Positions 1 through 9,553 are shown, counted from the first letter of the stretch. The stretch: DNA of 26,302 nucleotides from Chara braunii (GCA_003427395.1 BFEA01001034.1:139608-165909), one strand, 5' to 3'. Made by a program: numbers and translations. Notes: generated by a model from the sequence alone, not told the origin.

Positions 1-800
1 GGCGGTCGAAGAAGAGGCGAAGGAAGGGGGGATTGGCGAGGAGCGCGCACTTGCAGGGGCTGCAAGCGGCGAGGAGCGTCATCAAGCGACGACTTGAGTG
101 AAGTGTTTTATCCCCCTTAGCCTCGCCCTTTTGCAAATTGCTTTGTTTTTGGAATTTGTCAGTAGTTTCCTTAGATGCATACATGCTGCTGGTCATTAAT
201 TCTGTTGATGTCATTTTGAGTCCGCTCTCGACTCTATTGAATCCCTTGAGTCCGTCGAGTCCGCATTTTGAGTCTCTTGAGTCTCTTGAGTCTCTTGAGG
301 CTGTTCTTAAGTCTCTTGAGTTTATATTGGTTAGGGTAGAGACCCGATAGTTGGATAGTGACCTCATAAAGTAGGGAGCACGAGCATGAGTGCCTGACGC
401 CCGTAAAACAACCCAACTAGCCTAATGACCGATATTGATCGGCGTGCGACCAAACCGTGCGACATTGTGAGGGGTCTTTAAGTTTGAGGGAGACCCAACT
501 CGACCTGATGAGCCACACCGTCCTGTTTGAGGACGATTGCTGGCAGTACCTAAATAGCTGGTTGGCTCACTAGTCCTGTTTGGAATCCCTAGCGACAGTC
601 GGGGAAGGGAAGTAGAAAACAGTCAATCCTGAGTAGAAGGAATAAGCGTTGAGGGTAGGTCTAAGTGGTGAGGAGACAGAGTAGAGTACTTACCCGTTGT
701 GCTACCAATTGCCATAGACGACCATCCCATGTTTGCATTCCTCACGCTCAATGTGATCTCGGAGCCCCTACCCTGAACGTTGTTCCCACTCATTTTTTTT
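1..800. other. Upstream tract with no supported gene
   Basis: No long reading frame or recognisable protein is present. Two things stand out. A short degenerate direct repeat of the 9-mer GAGTCTCTT and variants lies at about 220-325. A pyrimidine tract ending in CAG (about 790-804) sits immediately before the ATG at 805 and resembles a spliceosomal 3' splice site. A GTAGGT at about 655 could be a donor, but this is weak. The tract could be an intron or leader of the ORF that follows, or simply part of a decayed mobile element. Confidence 0.4.
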
Positions 801-804
801 CCAG

Positions 805-1302
805 ATGTGCAAGATGCACGCCATGACCTTCCAATCTGGGAAGCCGGTCTTGCAAATTGGGGACTCAGACTATGAGGAGGAGCAGAAAAGGGTGGAGGAG
901 GAGAAAAAGAAGAAGGCGGATATAGAGAAGAAAAATAAAGAAATGGAGGAGCAGAAAAGGAAATTGAAGGAGGAAATGAAAAAGATGGAGTCCGAGGAGG
1001 AGGAGAAGAAAGGTGGAAAGAAAGACGGAGAGGCAGTTAAAGGAGAGAAGAAGGGCCAAAAGAAGTTGGAGTCCAGCACCCCGCCTCTGATTACTCCGGC
1101 CAGTTTTCATGAGGACCTTCTTAGGTTCAAGGAGGCCATTGGGGTGCCCCGAGGGGGGCAACTGCTGGAGAATTTGGAGGAAGAATGCCGAGTGGTGCAG
1201 ACCGCCATAGCTGGTGCAGAATGGGAGGAGAAGGAGATACAGGAGCAGGAGCAGCAGTTTGAGGAGGCAGGTAGGCGATGGAGAAGAAGAAAAAGGGGTT
1301 AG
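805..1302 (+). CDS. Glu/Lys-rich coiled-coil protein, unidentified, frameshifted at its 3' end
   Basis: This is an open frame of 165 codons. Residues about 25-90 are almost entirely Glu, Lys, Arg and Met in heptad-like spacing, which predicts a long charged coiled coil. A less biased segment at about 93-135 (containing PASFHEDLLRFKEAIGVP) is followed by a second acidic helix. The start ATG lies directly after a splice-acceptor-like pyrimidine tract and CAG, and two further in-frame ATGs (MCKMHAM) follow. The frame ends in Arg/Lys-rich residues that look like frameshifted Glu-rich sequence: the same helix continues in another frame from about 1276 to 1775. I do not recognise the family. Similar charged leaders precede the gag domain in the other element of this window (22241-22654), so a structural protein of a retroelement is the likeliest identity, by inference only. 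A host coiled-coil protein exon is the alternative. Confidence 0.45.
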   Translation: MCKMHAMTFQSGKPVLQIGDSDYEEEQKRVEEEKKKKADIEKKNKEMEEQKRKLKEEMKKMESEEEEKKGGKKDGEAVKGEKKGQKKLESSTPPLITPASFHEDLLRFKEAIGVPRGGQLLENLEEECRVVQTAIAGAEWEEKEIQEQEQQFEEAGRRWRRRKRG

Positions 1303-1775
1303 AACAGAAGAAGAAGATGATCCAGGAAGGAGCATCACTGATAAACAAATTGAAAGAGAGAATGACGCAATAAACTAACCCCAATGTCACCCTTGTCTCC
1401 CAACTGGCCCTCCATGCTGTGAATGAGACGACCGCCCCGGGAGTGTCTGTGGAAAACCTGGCCAAGCGTCAGGACGAAGTGACAGACAAGTGGGGTGGCA
1501 TGCTGGGGCATACCTATACGATGGTGCACGACACCTGTCAGGGGCATGTCGTGGGGATAGTGGAAAACATGTGGAAGGAGATGGAAGGGAGACTGAAGCG
1601 GGACAACCTGGTGGAGGAGATGACAGAGATACAGATGGAGATGGAGACCGTAAAGGGAAAGGAAAGGAAGGAGGAGGTGAAGGGGAACGGAGGTACAAAA
1701 TCAAAGGTTCCCTTCACGTACAATTGGAAAAAAGAAGAGAATATCAGGCAGAGGGAGGCGGCAATAAGGACATAG
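1276..1775 (+). pseudogene. Continuation of the coiled-coil ORF in another frame
   Basis: From about 1276 a second frame continues the charged helix (Lys/Gln/Glu-rich), is broken by one TAA near 1372, and then runs open to 1775 as 118 residues from about 1419. It contains a mixed segment rich in Val, Thr and Gly, then a Glu/Met/Lys helix (EEMTEIQMEMETVKGKERKEE). Upstream and downstream compositions match, which supports one original protein broken by a frameshift near 1270 and a nonsense codon near 1372. A further open stretch in yet another frame (about 1842-1995; reads NFLQELFDRFVDNN) begins next to a TTTCTGCAG acceptor-like site and may be more of the same protein or a separate exon. Function is unknown. 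An overlapping frame at 1490-1888 is Gly/Asp-rich and looks like a shadow. Confidence 0.35.
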
Positions 1776-1899
1776 CTCTAGGCGCAGAAGATCCCGTACG
1801 AGGGACAGGTGTTGATGGGGTCGAGGGGAATGCATTGAAATATGCCATGTTGCTTGCTCATGCAATCGGCTGCGAAAGGAATAACTAACATACACAACT

Positions 1900-3030
1900 T
1901 TCTGCAGGAACTCTTCGATCGATTCGTAGATAATAATTGTGCTAGGAGGACCGAGTACCTCATCCTCGATATAGAACAACGAGGATGGCAACATTGAAGG
2001 CCATGATGGACGAACTGCTCCAGGTCAAGGACCATGGAGGTCCCTCCCAGATACTGAATCATTTTGCCCTTGCTCTGCTTGAACCACGTAAGTCCCAATT
2101 GTACGCCAAGTCCCATGAGCCCGGAATGACCTACGAGGTCTTGAACAAGGCAGCCAGTCCAGCCAGACCGCGTGCAACCAGTCAGCACAAAAGGAAGAGG
2201 CCAGCCTCATTCCACACATTCTGGCTGGCCGGACGTGGAAGCACTGCTGGTGCACTTGCTTGACTGCAGGAGAGCCGGACCGGAAGTGGAAGATCACACC
2301 ATTGGAGCGCTATGCTGCAAGGAGAGGCAGCAAGGCAGCGAGCAGCAGCCCTAGTCGAGCTGCTTGCTCGCTTAGCCGGTGGAGGATAGTGGTAGTCCTT
2401 GGGCGAGGGGCCTATGCAGGGAGGACGGGGGGAGACTGGTGTGTAAGGGGCACTCACCTGGTGAAGAAAGAAGCAGGTTGTTCACTCGGAGTCTTCATGC
2501 GCCATTGAGCTGATCTTCATTGCTGACTGCTTGTAACTAGGATTCCAGGTCCATAGGAGATGTCTGGTAGCAGTCAGGGCGCCGATATTGGTGAATGCAG
2601 GCGATATGGGGGCTTGAAGTATCAGGTGACTTCAATGCTGTGCTTGCAGTTATTTGATGGGCTCTCGGTCTGCAATCTGCTTTCAGTTCAGGCTCAAAGT
2701 CACCTTGATTTCCGCGGAATGCTGCAATCTGGTTTATTGTCATTCACATTACTCATATCGTTGCAACTTGGTATTGGAGCTGGTTTGTAGGCTTTCTCCA
2801 TTTGGCTCCAGTGCTGTTGGTTACTTCTGTTGGGCCGGGTCTTTTTTTTATGGGAAACCTCATTTGGGCATGCTGCTGAGGCCAGGAGGGCCTTGCATTC
2901 CCACGTGATTGAGTTCAAAGCCCTTGCAGAACCCTTAATCCTTTTGCTGTTGCTTCCCTTGAAGAGCTCTGTCATAGCGTAGGACCACTTGAGGTGCAGA
3001 CTTTATTAATTTTTCCCTTGTGAACGACTT
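1900..3030. other. No confident gene; short decayed frames
   Basis: Several 60-90-codon frames occur on both strands, but none shows a recognisable motif or consistent coding character. The frame at 1985-2263 (+) may be further decayed sequence of the upstream coiled-coil element. On the minus strand the region lies downstream of the integrase C-terminal fragment at 3030-3540, so part of it could be the 3' end of that element. No LTR pair or polypurine tract could be identified here. Confidence 0.3.
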
Positions 3031-3540
3031 TTTTTTTCTTTCAAGGATCTAGATGAACCTTGAAAGCCACTCTGAACTGCATCTGTAGCTTGGGTGGTCC
3101 CACTCTGCACAGAGGCTTTTGTATAGGAATATTCCTGTGCTCCACAATTCCATCAGTGTGGACTTGACCTCCGCTCAAGGTTGGGGGAAGCATCCATCTG
3201 CACGAAGGAAACGGATCACTGCGTGTATAGGGTAAGAGTTTGGATGTGTGAAAGACAGTGTAAGTGCAGAGACGAGGCGGAAAAATCAATCACACAGAAA
3301 AATCAATAAGGAAAATCAACCACATAGGAGGGGCAATACGGATCCTTCCCTATAATGTCTAAAACAGGCCACGGACCGAAATACTGCGGCAATAAGGATC
3401 CTTCCCTATAATGTCTAAAACAGGCCAGGGACCGAAATACTGCGGAATTAGCTTTCGTGATATGTTCTGCTCTGGCATGAACTCTGATGGCCTCACCCAA
3501 GCCCAATCACCTACTTGGTCGATGCTTGTCCTTGCCCCTG
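3030..3540 (-). pseudogene. Ty3/gypsy integrase C-terminal fragment (third element)
   Basis: Minus-strand reading gives VGDWAWVRPSEF near the 5' end, then a FGPWPVLDIIGKD segment, then YTVFHTSKLLPY followed by a Pro-rich stretch and an IVEHR-like motif. This is the order seen in the integrase tail of the large minus-strand element here, which has GPWEVLKVIGG, YPVFHASKMLPY and VERILEHGY at 15965-16360. In Ty3/gypsy elements this tail follows the DDE core and often ends in a chromodomain. The fragment is broken: a 56-bp tandem duplication repeats the GPWPVLDIIGKDPYC segment, and frames change near 3300. It is cut off on its upstream side at the T run at 3558-3587. No catalytic domain remains. 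Assignment rests on side-by-side similarity within this window and family knowledge. Confidence 0.6.
3340..3449. repeat. 56-bp tandem duplication inside the integrase fragment
   Basis: The block beginning GGATCCTTCCCTATAATGTC at 3340 recurs at 3396 with nearly identical sequence. It repeats the conserved Gly-Pro-Trp segment of the integrase tail. Because 56 is not a multiple of three, it also shifts the frame. Confidence 0.85.
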
Positions 3541-3553
3541 TGAGTCCGTAGCT

Positions 3554-3557
<4 letters not shown>

Positions 3558-3587
<30 letters not shown>
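3558..3587. repeat. T30 homopolymer tract
   Basis: Thirty consecutive T residues abut the broken end of the integrase fragment. On the minus strand this is an A30 run, compatible with a retroposition tail or simple slippage expansion. I see no target duplication to decide between them. Confidence 0.9.
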
Positions 3588-3591
<4 letters not shown>

Positions 3592-3799
3592 AGTCTGTTT
3601 TCTCCTTATATGGGGAACAACTGTAGTTTTGCTATCCTATTTTCTTCTCTCAGTTTTTTCGTATCTTCCTCACTCTAACTACCTCCCCTGTATGCTGACA
3701 AACCCGTCACAACACCCTAAGGCAACCAAGCACAGACAACGGGCCAAGAGACAATCAGCCAGAGAAAACAAGTAGTGTTACATGCTGCGCCTGCAACAG

Positions 3800-4050
3800 G
3801 CTGCACGGGCCCCCTTTCAGGCCAAAAGCCTGAAAACAAGGGCCTACAGGCCCCGTTTCGTTTCAGCCTGAAAGCCTGAAAACAAGGGCCTACAGGCCCT
3901 GTGTCGTTTCAGGCTAAATCAGGGCCTTTCCGGCCCTGAGTGTTTTCAGCCTGAAACTGAGGGCCATTTTCAGGCCCTCATCAGTTCGACCCGCCCCGAA
4001 ACTCAGGCAACAAACCAGGGTTTTAGCACAGGCCATTTCGGGCCTGTTTT
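3800..4050. repeat. GGCC/CCTGAAA-rich degenerate tandem repeat
   Basis: A unit containing AAAGCCTGAAAACAAGGGCC and ACAGGCCC recurs in close succession at about 3827-3899, and decayed forms (CAGGCC, GGGCC, TTTCAGCCTGAAA) continue to about 4050. Many copies are locally palindromic around AGGCCT or GGGCC. Related CAGGCCC motifs reappear at about 5650-5740. The tract lies upstream of a TATA-like site, so it may be U3 enhancer-type sequence. Confidence 0.6.
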
Positions 4051-4052
4051 CA

Positions 4053-4113
4053 AGACAACCCCTGGTTGAGCTTCAACGCCAGNAGACAACCCCTGGTTGA
4101 GCTTCAACGCCAG
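4053..4113. other. Single-N assembly junction with identical 30-bp flanks
   Basis: The 30-mer starting AGACAACCCCTGGTTGAGCT lies immediately before the N at 4083 and is repeated exactly immediately after it. An exact direct repeat abutting a one-base gap is the expected signature of two contigs whose overlapping ends were joined without being merged. The real locus probably contains one copy. Confidence 0.85.
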
Positions 4114-4165
4114 GGTCTGGCACGTTTCGGCATTGGCAAGAGCAGCCTCCTGGACGGGCCAGCAC

Positions 4166-4172
4166 TATATAG
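4166..4172 (+). promoter_or_regulatory. TATA-like box
   Basis: TATATAG lies in a GC-rich context, downstream of the GGCC-rich repeats and upstream of AGCAGTAGTCTTCAG-type repeats (about 4240-4370). It fits an LTR promoter position, but there is no transcript evidence. TATAAG at 5548 is an alternative. Confidence 0.3.
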
Positions 4173-6456
4173 GACTGGCCTGCCCTGCAGGCAGGAGGTA
4201 GTTCCTAGGTACTTCCCAGGCACTTCACGTGCAGTTCAGGAGGCAGGAGGTAGTCTTCAGGATTCGGCAGCAGCACTCTGGAGGAGCGCTGCAGGAGTAG
4301 TAGTAGTGCTAGCAGTAGTCTTCAGCGCTGGGCGCTAGTAGCGTTAGCAGTAGTCTTCAGCGCTGGGCGCTCTTAGGAGCTAGAGTAGTACTAGAGAGAG
4401 AGATTGGGCGGAGGCCAGGGATACTTACCTGCAGCGAGGTACCTGCAGCACAGCGCCAACTTCACACGTTAGTACCTGGCATATGAGAGAGAGAGAGTTC
4501 TTCTTCTTCCTCTTCTCAGTCCACCATCTCCATCTCACCCTCTCGCTACCTGACTTCACTGCATCAGCAGACTATGAGAGAGAGGGCTTGGTGACATTTG
4601 GATCCAGACTCGACATTTGGGCTTCAGACATTTTGACGAGGGATTATTTGGGACTTGTAACAAAGACTTGGTGTTGACGACATTCCCATCTCTCCCCCTC
4701 TTCTTCGTCTGTTCCCCTCCTCTTCGTCTGTGCATGATCTGGCCCTGGCGCCTTCTTCTTGTGTATCACGCCAGGCCCCTTCACACTTGTGATGAGAATG
4801 ATGTATGTTGGGCCTGCGTTGCAACGTTGATTGGGCTAGTCATTGGTATCCTAGCATTCTGCTGCGCTGTCTTGCACTACGTGATAGAGGTCAGTCCCGG
4901 TCAGGTCAGGACTTGTATCTAAGTCTTCCGCTGCGCCACGAGGCGCCATTTTGTATGTATCAGAATGCACATTGCTTGTTGAGATTCGACTTGCACTGCA
5001 TTGTTCATTCAGTCCTTTTTATCACATTGCAGATCCTCGGTTTATTATGTACATCGCCCAACTTGGCATGTAACAAGTAGCCTGGGAAGTAGCTAACAAA
5101 CCTGCTCTATACCAAGTAGATGGAGATTGGGGTAAGTAACAGAGCTTAAATTCAGCACCCAGAGCTAAGCTAACCTACGGTTATGGGTCTATACCTACCT
5201 CTCTCTGCTCAGTGGGGGGAGCAGTACCCAAGCTCCTAACACCTGGCTTCTGTAGCTGTTCTACAGTCTGTTCCATAATCTTTTCATATTTCAGCTTATA
5301 TTTTGTCTGTTCTCTTAATGATGCTCACCCGTATGCATTTACTAGTAGTATAGAAGAGAAGAGAGGGGGGAAATAAGATGTGGAGTTCTCACAGGCTTCT
5401 AAATACTTACCACTGGAGCAGACTACTCTAGAATGGCATATGAGGCCAGTCAATGTTTGGGTTGCATAAGATTGTGAGTTAAACCACAAGTATGCAATGA
5501 CTTGCTGTTTTCTGGTCGCCTGTAGCCTCTCTCTGTCGAGGCTGTACTATAAGTAGGACAGATTCGTAATTTTGTTTGGCTGAGGGCTAACCGAGTGACC
5601 AGCCTGTAAGGAAAATTCGTGAGGGACATATCTGTAAATACGGGAAAATACAGGCCCGTACTAACTGAATTTCCTACAGCTAACCTAACTGCGAATAGCA
5701 GGCCCGGGCTACCCCTAGGACAGACAGGCCCTACAGGCCTATGCTGATGGACGGTCCTATAGCCTATAGCCGGGTAAGGTAGAGGCCGAGAAGCCGGAAC
5801 TGAATCGGTACCGGTCAGTCAGTCAGTCCGGTCTAGGTCGAGTCTACGCTAGTTTAGTCTATAGATAGGATGGGCACATCGGTTCAGGGCTTTTGGCAGT
5901 TGGTACTGAGTACATTGCTGCTGCGCTACGCGTGAACCGAAGGTGGTGACGGCTCAACGTGGAAGGAGACAGGCATAGCCAGACCTTCGGAGCGCCGACC
6001 ATAGCTGGGACCTGCGCTGTACTCTGCTAGCACGTAGGGGCTGTCAGAGGTCTGGGTTATCGAGGTCTGCTGGAGGCGAGGGAAGTTGGTGCCCTGCTGG
6101 ACCCTCCTCCGAAGTGGGGTTCTAGGGTTGTGGTGCTGCGGCCATCACTGCAGCTTCTTCCTCAGAGGTCATCTGGTCAGGATTGGGTGGCGCTACTGCA
6201 GACTTCCATCTGGGAAGTCTTCCGACACTTCGTCATCATCAGATACTGTGGCGCTGGTCTTCTTCTTCATCCTCTGAGTAGCGCTTGGCCTCAGGGTGGC
6301 GCTACCCTTTGGAGGCTGTATCTGGGTGGCGCTTGATGTTTCAGGGGCTCAAGGGTGTTACGGGTGCTAATCAGGGTTGGGGAGTGAAGCGCTGCTCATT
6401 TATGAGCAGTGCATTGTAGGTCTGAAGTTATTCTGACAATTTGAGACTCTGAGTTT

Positions 6457-6462
6457 AATAAA
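6457..6462 (+). promoter_or_regulatory. AATAAA polyadenylation-type signal in putative LTR
   Basis: AATAAA occurs 262 bp before the inferred LTR end at 6724, a plausible place for the R-region polyadenylation signal of an LTR retrotransposon. No other signal in this LTR is as well placed. Confidence 0.35.
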
Positions 6463-6726
6463 CAGTGTGATACTAGGTTTGGACTATCATCGTTTCATAG
6501 TTTCCTGGATGTAATCTACTCGACTTTTCTTTATGAATGGTTGCGAGGATTGAGTGGAGTGAATTGCACTTTCAGTGTACCCTGTCATATCGCATGGTCA
6601 AGTCTTCCGCTGTGTTTATCTCTCCCTGTGCGGTGTGATACTCCTATCCTCTCCCCTTCTGTGTATGGGCATACCTGGAAGTCTATGTGTTGGTCTCAGA
6701 CAACAAACAACCAGAATCATAACAGT

Positions 6727-6738
6727 TGGTATCGGAGC
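6727..6738 (+). other. Primer-binding site (tRNA-Met-like), plus element
   Basis: TGGTATCGGAGC begins two bases after the LTR terminus. It differs from the common plant initiator tRNA-Met primer site TGGTATCAGAGC at one position, and it is identical over 12 nt to the primer site of the minus-strand element (23616-23627). It would anneal to the 3' end of the host tRNA to prime minus-strand DNA synthesis. Confidence 0.75.
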
Positions 6739-8230
6739 GATTGGATCCAGACTCTGGAACGATTGATGTGTTGGAGCAACCATCATCATTTGGCGAGATA
6801 CTGAAGTTGAGTCTCATGGCGGTTCATCATCTTCAGGGTTGTTGTCAGTAAGGGTGGTGGTAGTGAGCATGTGGCGAGAAGAAGTGGACATAGGGTGACT
6901 CACTCTTGACTAGGGTTGTGCAGGAGTGGTTGGGGATTGGTGCTCAGAGGCCTGAGAAGCTTTGAGAGACTATTTTTAGCCTGGCGATTCATGTGGAGGC
7001 TGGCGATTGGCAAGGAAGTGATCCCAAGAGGTTGCGATTGTGGAATTGGGTCAGGATCCCCAATTTCCAAGCAGCGCAGTACAGGGTGATGTGGCGCTGC
7101 ACTGAGTTTGTCAGTTATTGGCACCTGGGAGATCAAATTCATTGAATCTGTCAGTTGGGGGTGAAGCGCCTCAGGATAATCTACTGGATCACCAAGTTTC
7201 AGGCAATTTGGTACGTGGGAACACTGGGTGTCACCAGGAGATGAAACTGGTGAGATGGGGTTGACCAGTCAGCCATAGCCAGAGTTTCATGCATCTTCTT
7301 CAGAGTTGACCCCAAAGTAAGTGTGTTCCTTACTCTACTCTGTGTGGCGATTCTGGGTCTATTGTTAGATTAGCGAAATATGGTCTGTCAGTAAGTAGAC
7401 AGTTGAATATCGAAATTCAGACTGTGGGACAGCCATATCCAACTTCTCCTACCTATCTTCTTTGACTTCTACTAACCCTGTTCGACCTCCTTCCTGATTC
7501 AGATTTCATCTGTGACTGCTTTACAGTATTGCAATTTATTTCTGTGTAGTGAATTGGTGAATTCAGGGTCCTGTTGTCAGTGATAATGCAAATTTGAATT
7601 TTGCGCTGACATAGTTGAAGCTTGGCTAGACTACGGTCAGTCATAACTTCAATTTCGTCCGTCAGAATTCGATTATGTCAGTCCCTGGTAAATCGCAATT
7701 CGGTACTTAGTCTGTCTCGGAAATCGCACATCCAGATTTGATGTTTTGAGTCAGTTACAGTGAAAACGGCAATCCGCCATACCCAGGGTATGGCATACAG
7801 GGTCATACAGTGGTGAAGTCTGCAGGGTAGGTCTAAAAATAGGATTACTTGTAAATCGTTGCATCTTGGTTATCAATGGACACCTGCCCATCCCTAATTA
7901 GTCACTTTGTCTAACTACTAATCAACACTAATCGGTCCAAGGCTGCATCCTGTCAGTTATTGATGCAGGATTTGCAATTATTGCGTGCAATTGTTGGTTC
8001 AGGGCAGTGATGGGAAATTCGTGACATGGATTTTTGCTGTGTACTCTAAACTGACCCTGACCCTCAAGCGGTCTGCTGGGACTAGGCACTCACTTGCTCA
8101 AACTAACCAACTTCCCCTCTTCAGGCAGGTGATAGCAATCGAGTGAGTACTGGAGAAAATTCAATTCCTATTGTCTCCTGTTTGTCTTCGATTGATTGTT
8201 TTATTTTTATTTATTTGCATTGTGGGAAAG
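6739..8230 (+). other. Leader of the plus-strand element; no gene
   Basis: About 1.5 kb separate the primer-binding site from the first gag ATG. No frame over 80 codons and no recognisable motif are present on either strand. The composition is mixed and repeats are few. Long untranslated leaders are common in plant Ty3/gypsy elements and may hold packaging signals. I cannot identify any here. Confidence 0.5.
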
Positions 8231-8234
8231 TAAA

Positions 8235-8543
8235 ATGGCAGATGCTGAGAAGGGAGAGGCTTCTAATGTGAAGCCTCAGATTCCACTTGACCCTTTAGAG
8301 GCTGAACTGCGGGCCCAGGAGGAGAAACTCCGCCAGCAGGCCCAAGCAGTTGAGTCCCTAAAGGCTGAGTTGAAGAAGAAAGAAGAAGCAACTCAGAAGG
8401 AGGCCAGGCGAAAGCTGCTGATTACAGATGTAGAGAAGATCAGGGTGAGTGGTACTTCCAGCCAGTACAATAAGGACATGGCTGAGTTCATTCTCTTGCA
8501 GGATGATATTCACCGTTCTTATTCACAAGCGGTTAACGGGTAG
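8235..8543 (+). pseudogene. Gag N-terminal part, plus-strand Ty3/gypsy element
   Basis: The likely start is the ATG at 8235 (MADAEKGEASNV), preceded by a TTTTATTTTTATTTATTTGC tract. Residues about 20-70 form a charged helix with heptad-like Leu/Glu/Lys spacing (LRAQEEKLRQQAQAVESLKA), typical of the coiled-coil leader of plant gag proteins. The frame runs to a TAG at 8541, where a repeat-filled insertion (8540-8765) begins. The remainder of gag resumes in another frame at about 8765. Gag would assemble the cytoplasmic virus-like particle of the element. Confidence 0.6.
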
Positions 8544-8544
8544 C

Positions 8545-8765
8545 TGAAAATTCAGGACTGAAAATTTTGAAGTGAGAGTTTTGGATAGTCTGAAAATCCT
8601 GAATGGTCTTGAAGTGGTGAAAGGTTCGAAGACCCTGAAAACCACCTGTTTAGGCAGGCTGCATCCTGAAGTGGTGAAGTGAGAGTTTTGGGCAGTCTGA
8701 AAATCCTGAAAACCACCTGTTTAGGCAGGCTGCATCCTGAAGTGGTGAAGGGTGTCCTGAAGTGG
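8545..8765. repeat. Tandem-repeat insertion splitting gag
   Basis: Blocks recur within 220 bp. AGTGAGAGTTTTGG occurs at 8571 and 8678, and the block CTGAAAACCACCTGTTTAGG ... CTGAAGTGGTGA occurs at about 8635 and 8706. The array is dominated by CTGAA and GAAGTGGTGAA motifs, shifts the gag frame and supplies stop codons. It looks like a local minisatellite expansion within the coiled-coil to gag-core linker. Confidence 0.75.
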
Positions 8766-9553
8766 TGATGAAAAATACGACTGTTGTTAACCTTCTCTCT
8801 TCTTATTTTACTAACTGGGATGGCCAGATTACCAGTCTGGAGAGCAGTCATTCAACTTTTTCCAAAAAGCTGGATGACATCTCTGCCGAACTGGACCAGA
8901 TCTTTACTCATTTGAAGATCCCTACCACCCTGACCTTGCCTCCATCCCCTGGGCCTTCTCAAGCAGACCCTCAGCAACTCCCACAATCCAGACCCACATC
9001 CCCATCTTCTACACCCAAGTCAACAGCCGCTTCACAACCCTCAGTTTCATTCGATCAGCAGCGGCCCAAGCTGACCCCTCCATCCATGTTCTCTGGCGAG
9101 GACCCCAAGGTGGATGTTGCAGATTGGGTCACTGCACAAAGAACCTACCTGAGTGGGTTCAAATGTGATGAGGATGTGAAAGTGTCAGCCATCCTTGCTC
9201 GTCTGGAAAGGACTGCACTGAAATGGTGCACCTCTACCTCCAGCAAGCAAGGTATGGAGATGTCTGATTGGGTGCAGAGGTTGGGGGTGGCTGGATTTCT
9301 TCAGGCACTGTAAGACTGGTTTGCAGACAAGGAGCAGGCCAAAAAAGGAGTGGATAAAATTTTGCGCCTGGGCCAGAAAAAGTTTGATGGCTCCTTGTCC
9401 AAACTGTACTCCACCTTTGAGAGTCTGACATCGACTCCTGGGTTGGAGATTACTGAGCAGGATCTGCTCATCCATTTCCTCAGGGCAGCGCCTGAGCAAT
9501 TCCAGCTTGCCTTATTCTCTCAGGGCCACAAGGACTGGCGGTGCGTTGGCTGA
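8762..9553 (+). pseudogene. Gag core (retrotransposon gag domain), plus element
   Basis: One frame, interrupted by a single TAA at 9311-9313, encodes a helix, a Pro/Ser/Thr-rich linker (residues about 60-105) and then a gag core. The core begins near MFSGEDPKVDVADWVTAQ and continues through LARLERTALKWC, FADKEQAKKGVDKIL and LLIHFLRAAPEQF. This follows the plant retrotransposon gag pattern of a Phe-x-Gly start, an aromatic-rich helix, and a late LxxF/ALPE-like segment (here FLRAAPEQF). After about 9540 the frame is lost and the C-terminal Ser/Ala-rich linker continues in another frame (about 9620-9790). The protein would form the capsid. Confidence 0.7.

Larger units (their letters stand above)
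3776..6724 (+). repeat. Putative 5' LTR of the plus-strand Ty3/gypsy element
   Basis: The right boundary is well supported: CATAACA ends at 6724 and a tRNA primer-binding site follows two bases later (6727). The left boundary is inferred from a TGTTA at 3776 that mirrors the terminal TAACA, giving TG...CA ends. An AATAAA at 6457-6462 fits a polyadenylation signal. Candidate TATA boxes are TATATAG at 4166-4172 and TATAAG at 5548-5553. A 2.9-kb LTR is long but within the plant range. No 3' LTR copy exists in the window, so the left end cannot be proven. If only the second TATA box is used, the LTR could be much shorter. The tract includes a single N at 4083, so its length is also uncertain for assembly reasons. 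Confidence 0.35.

Noticed and set aside
865-1338. Leu/Phe/Ser-rich 157-codon frame on the minus strand
   Set aside because: It is the reverse complement of the Glu/Lys-rich repeats on the plus strand; GAG/AAG codons read backward give Leu/Phe/Ser. No independent evidence for a membrane protein.
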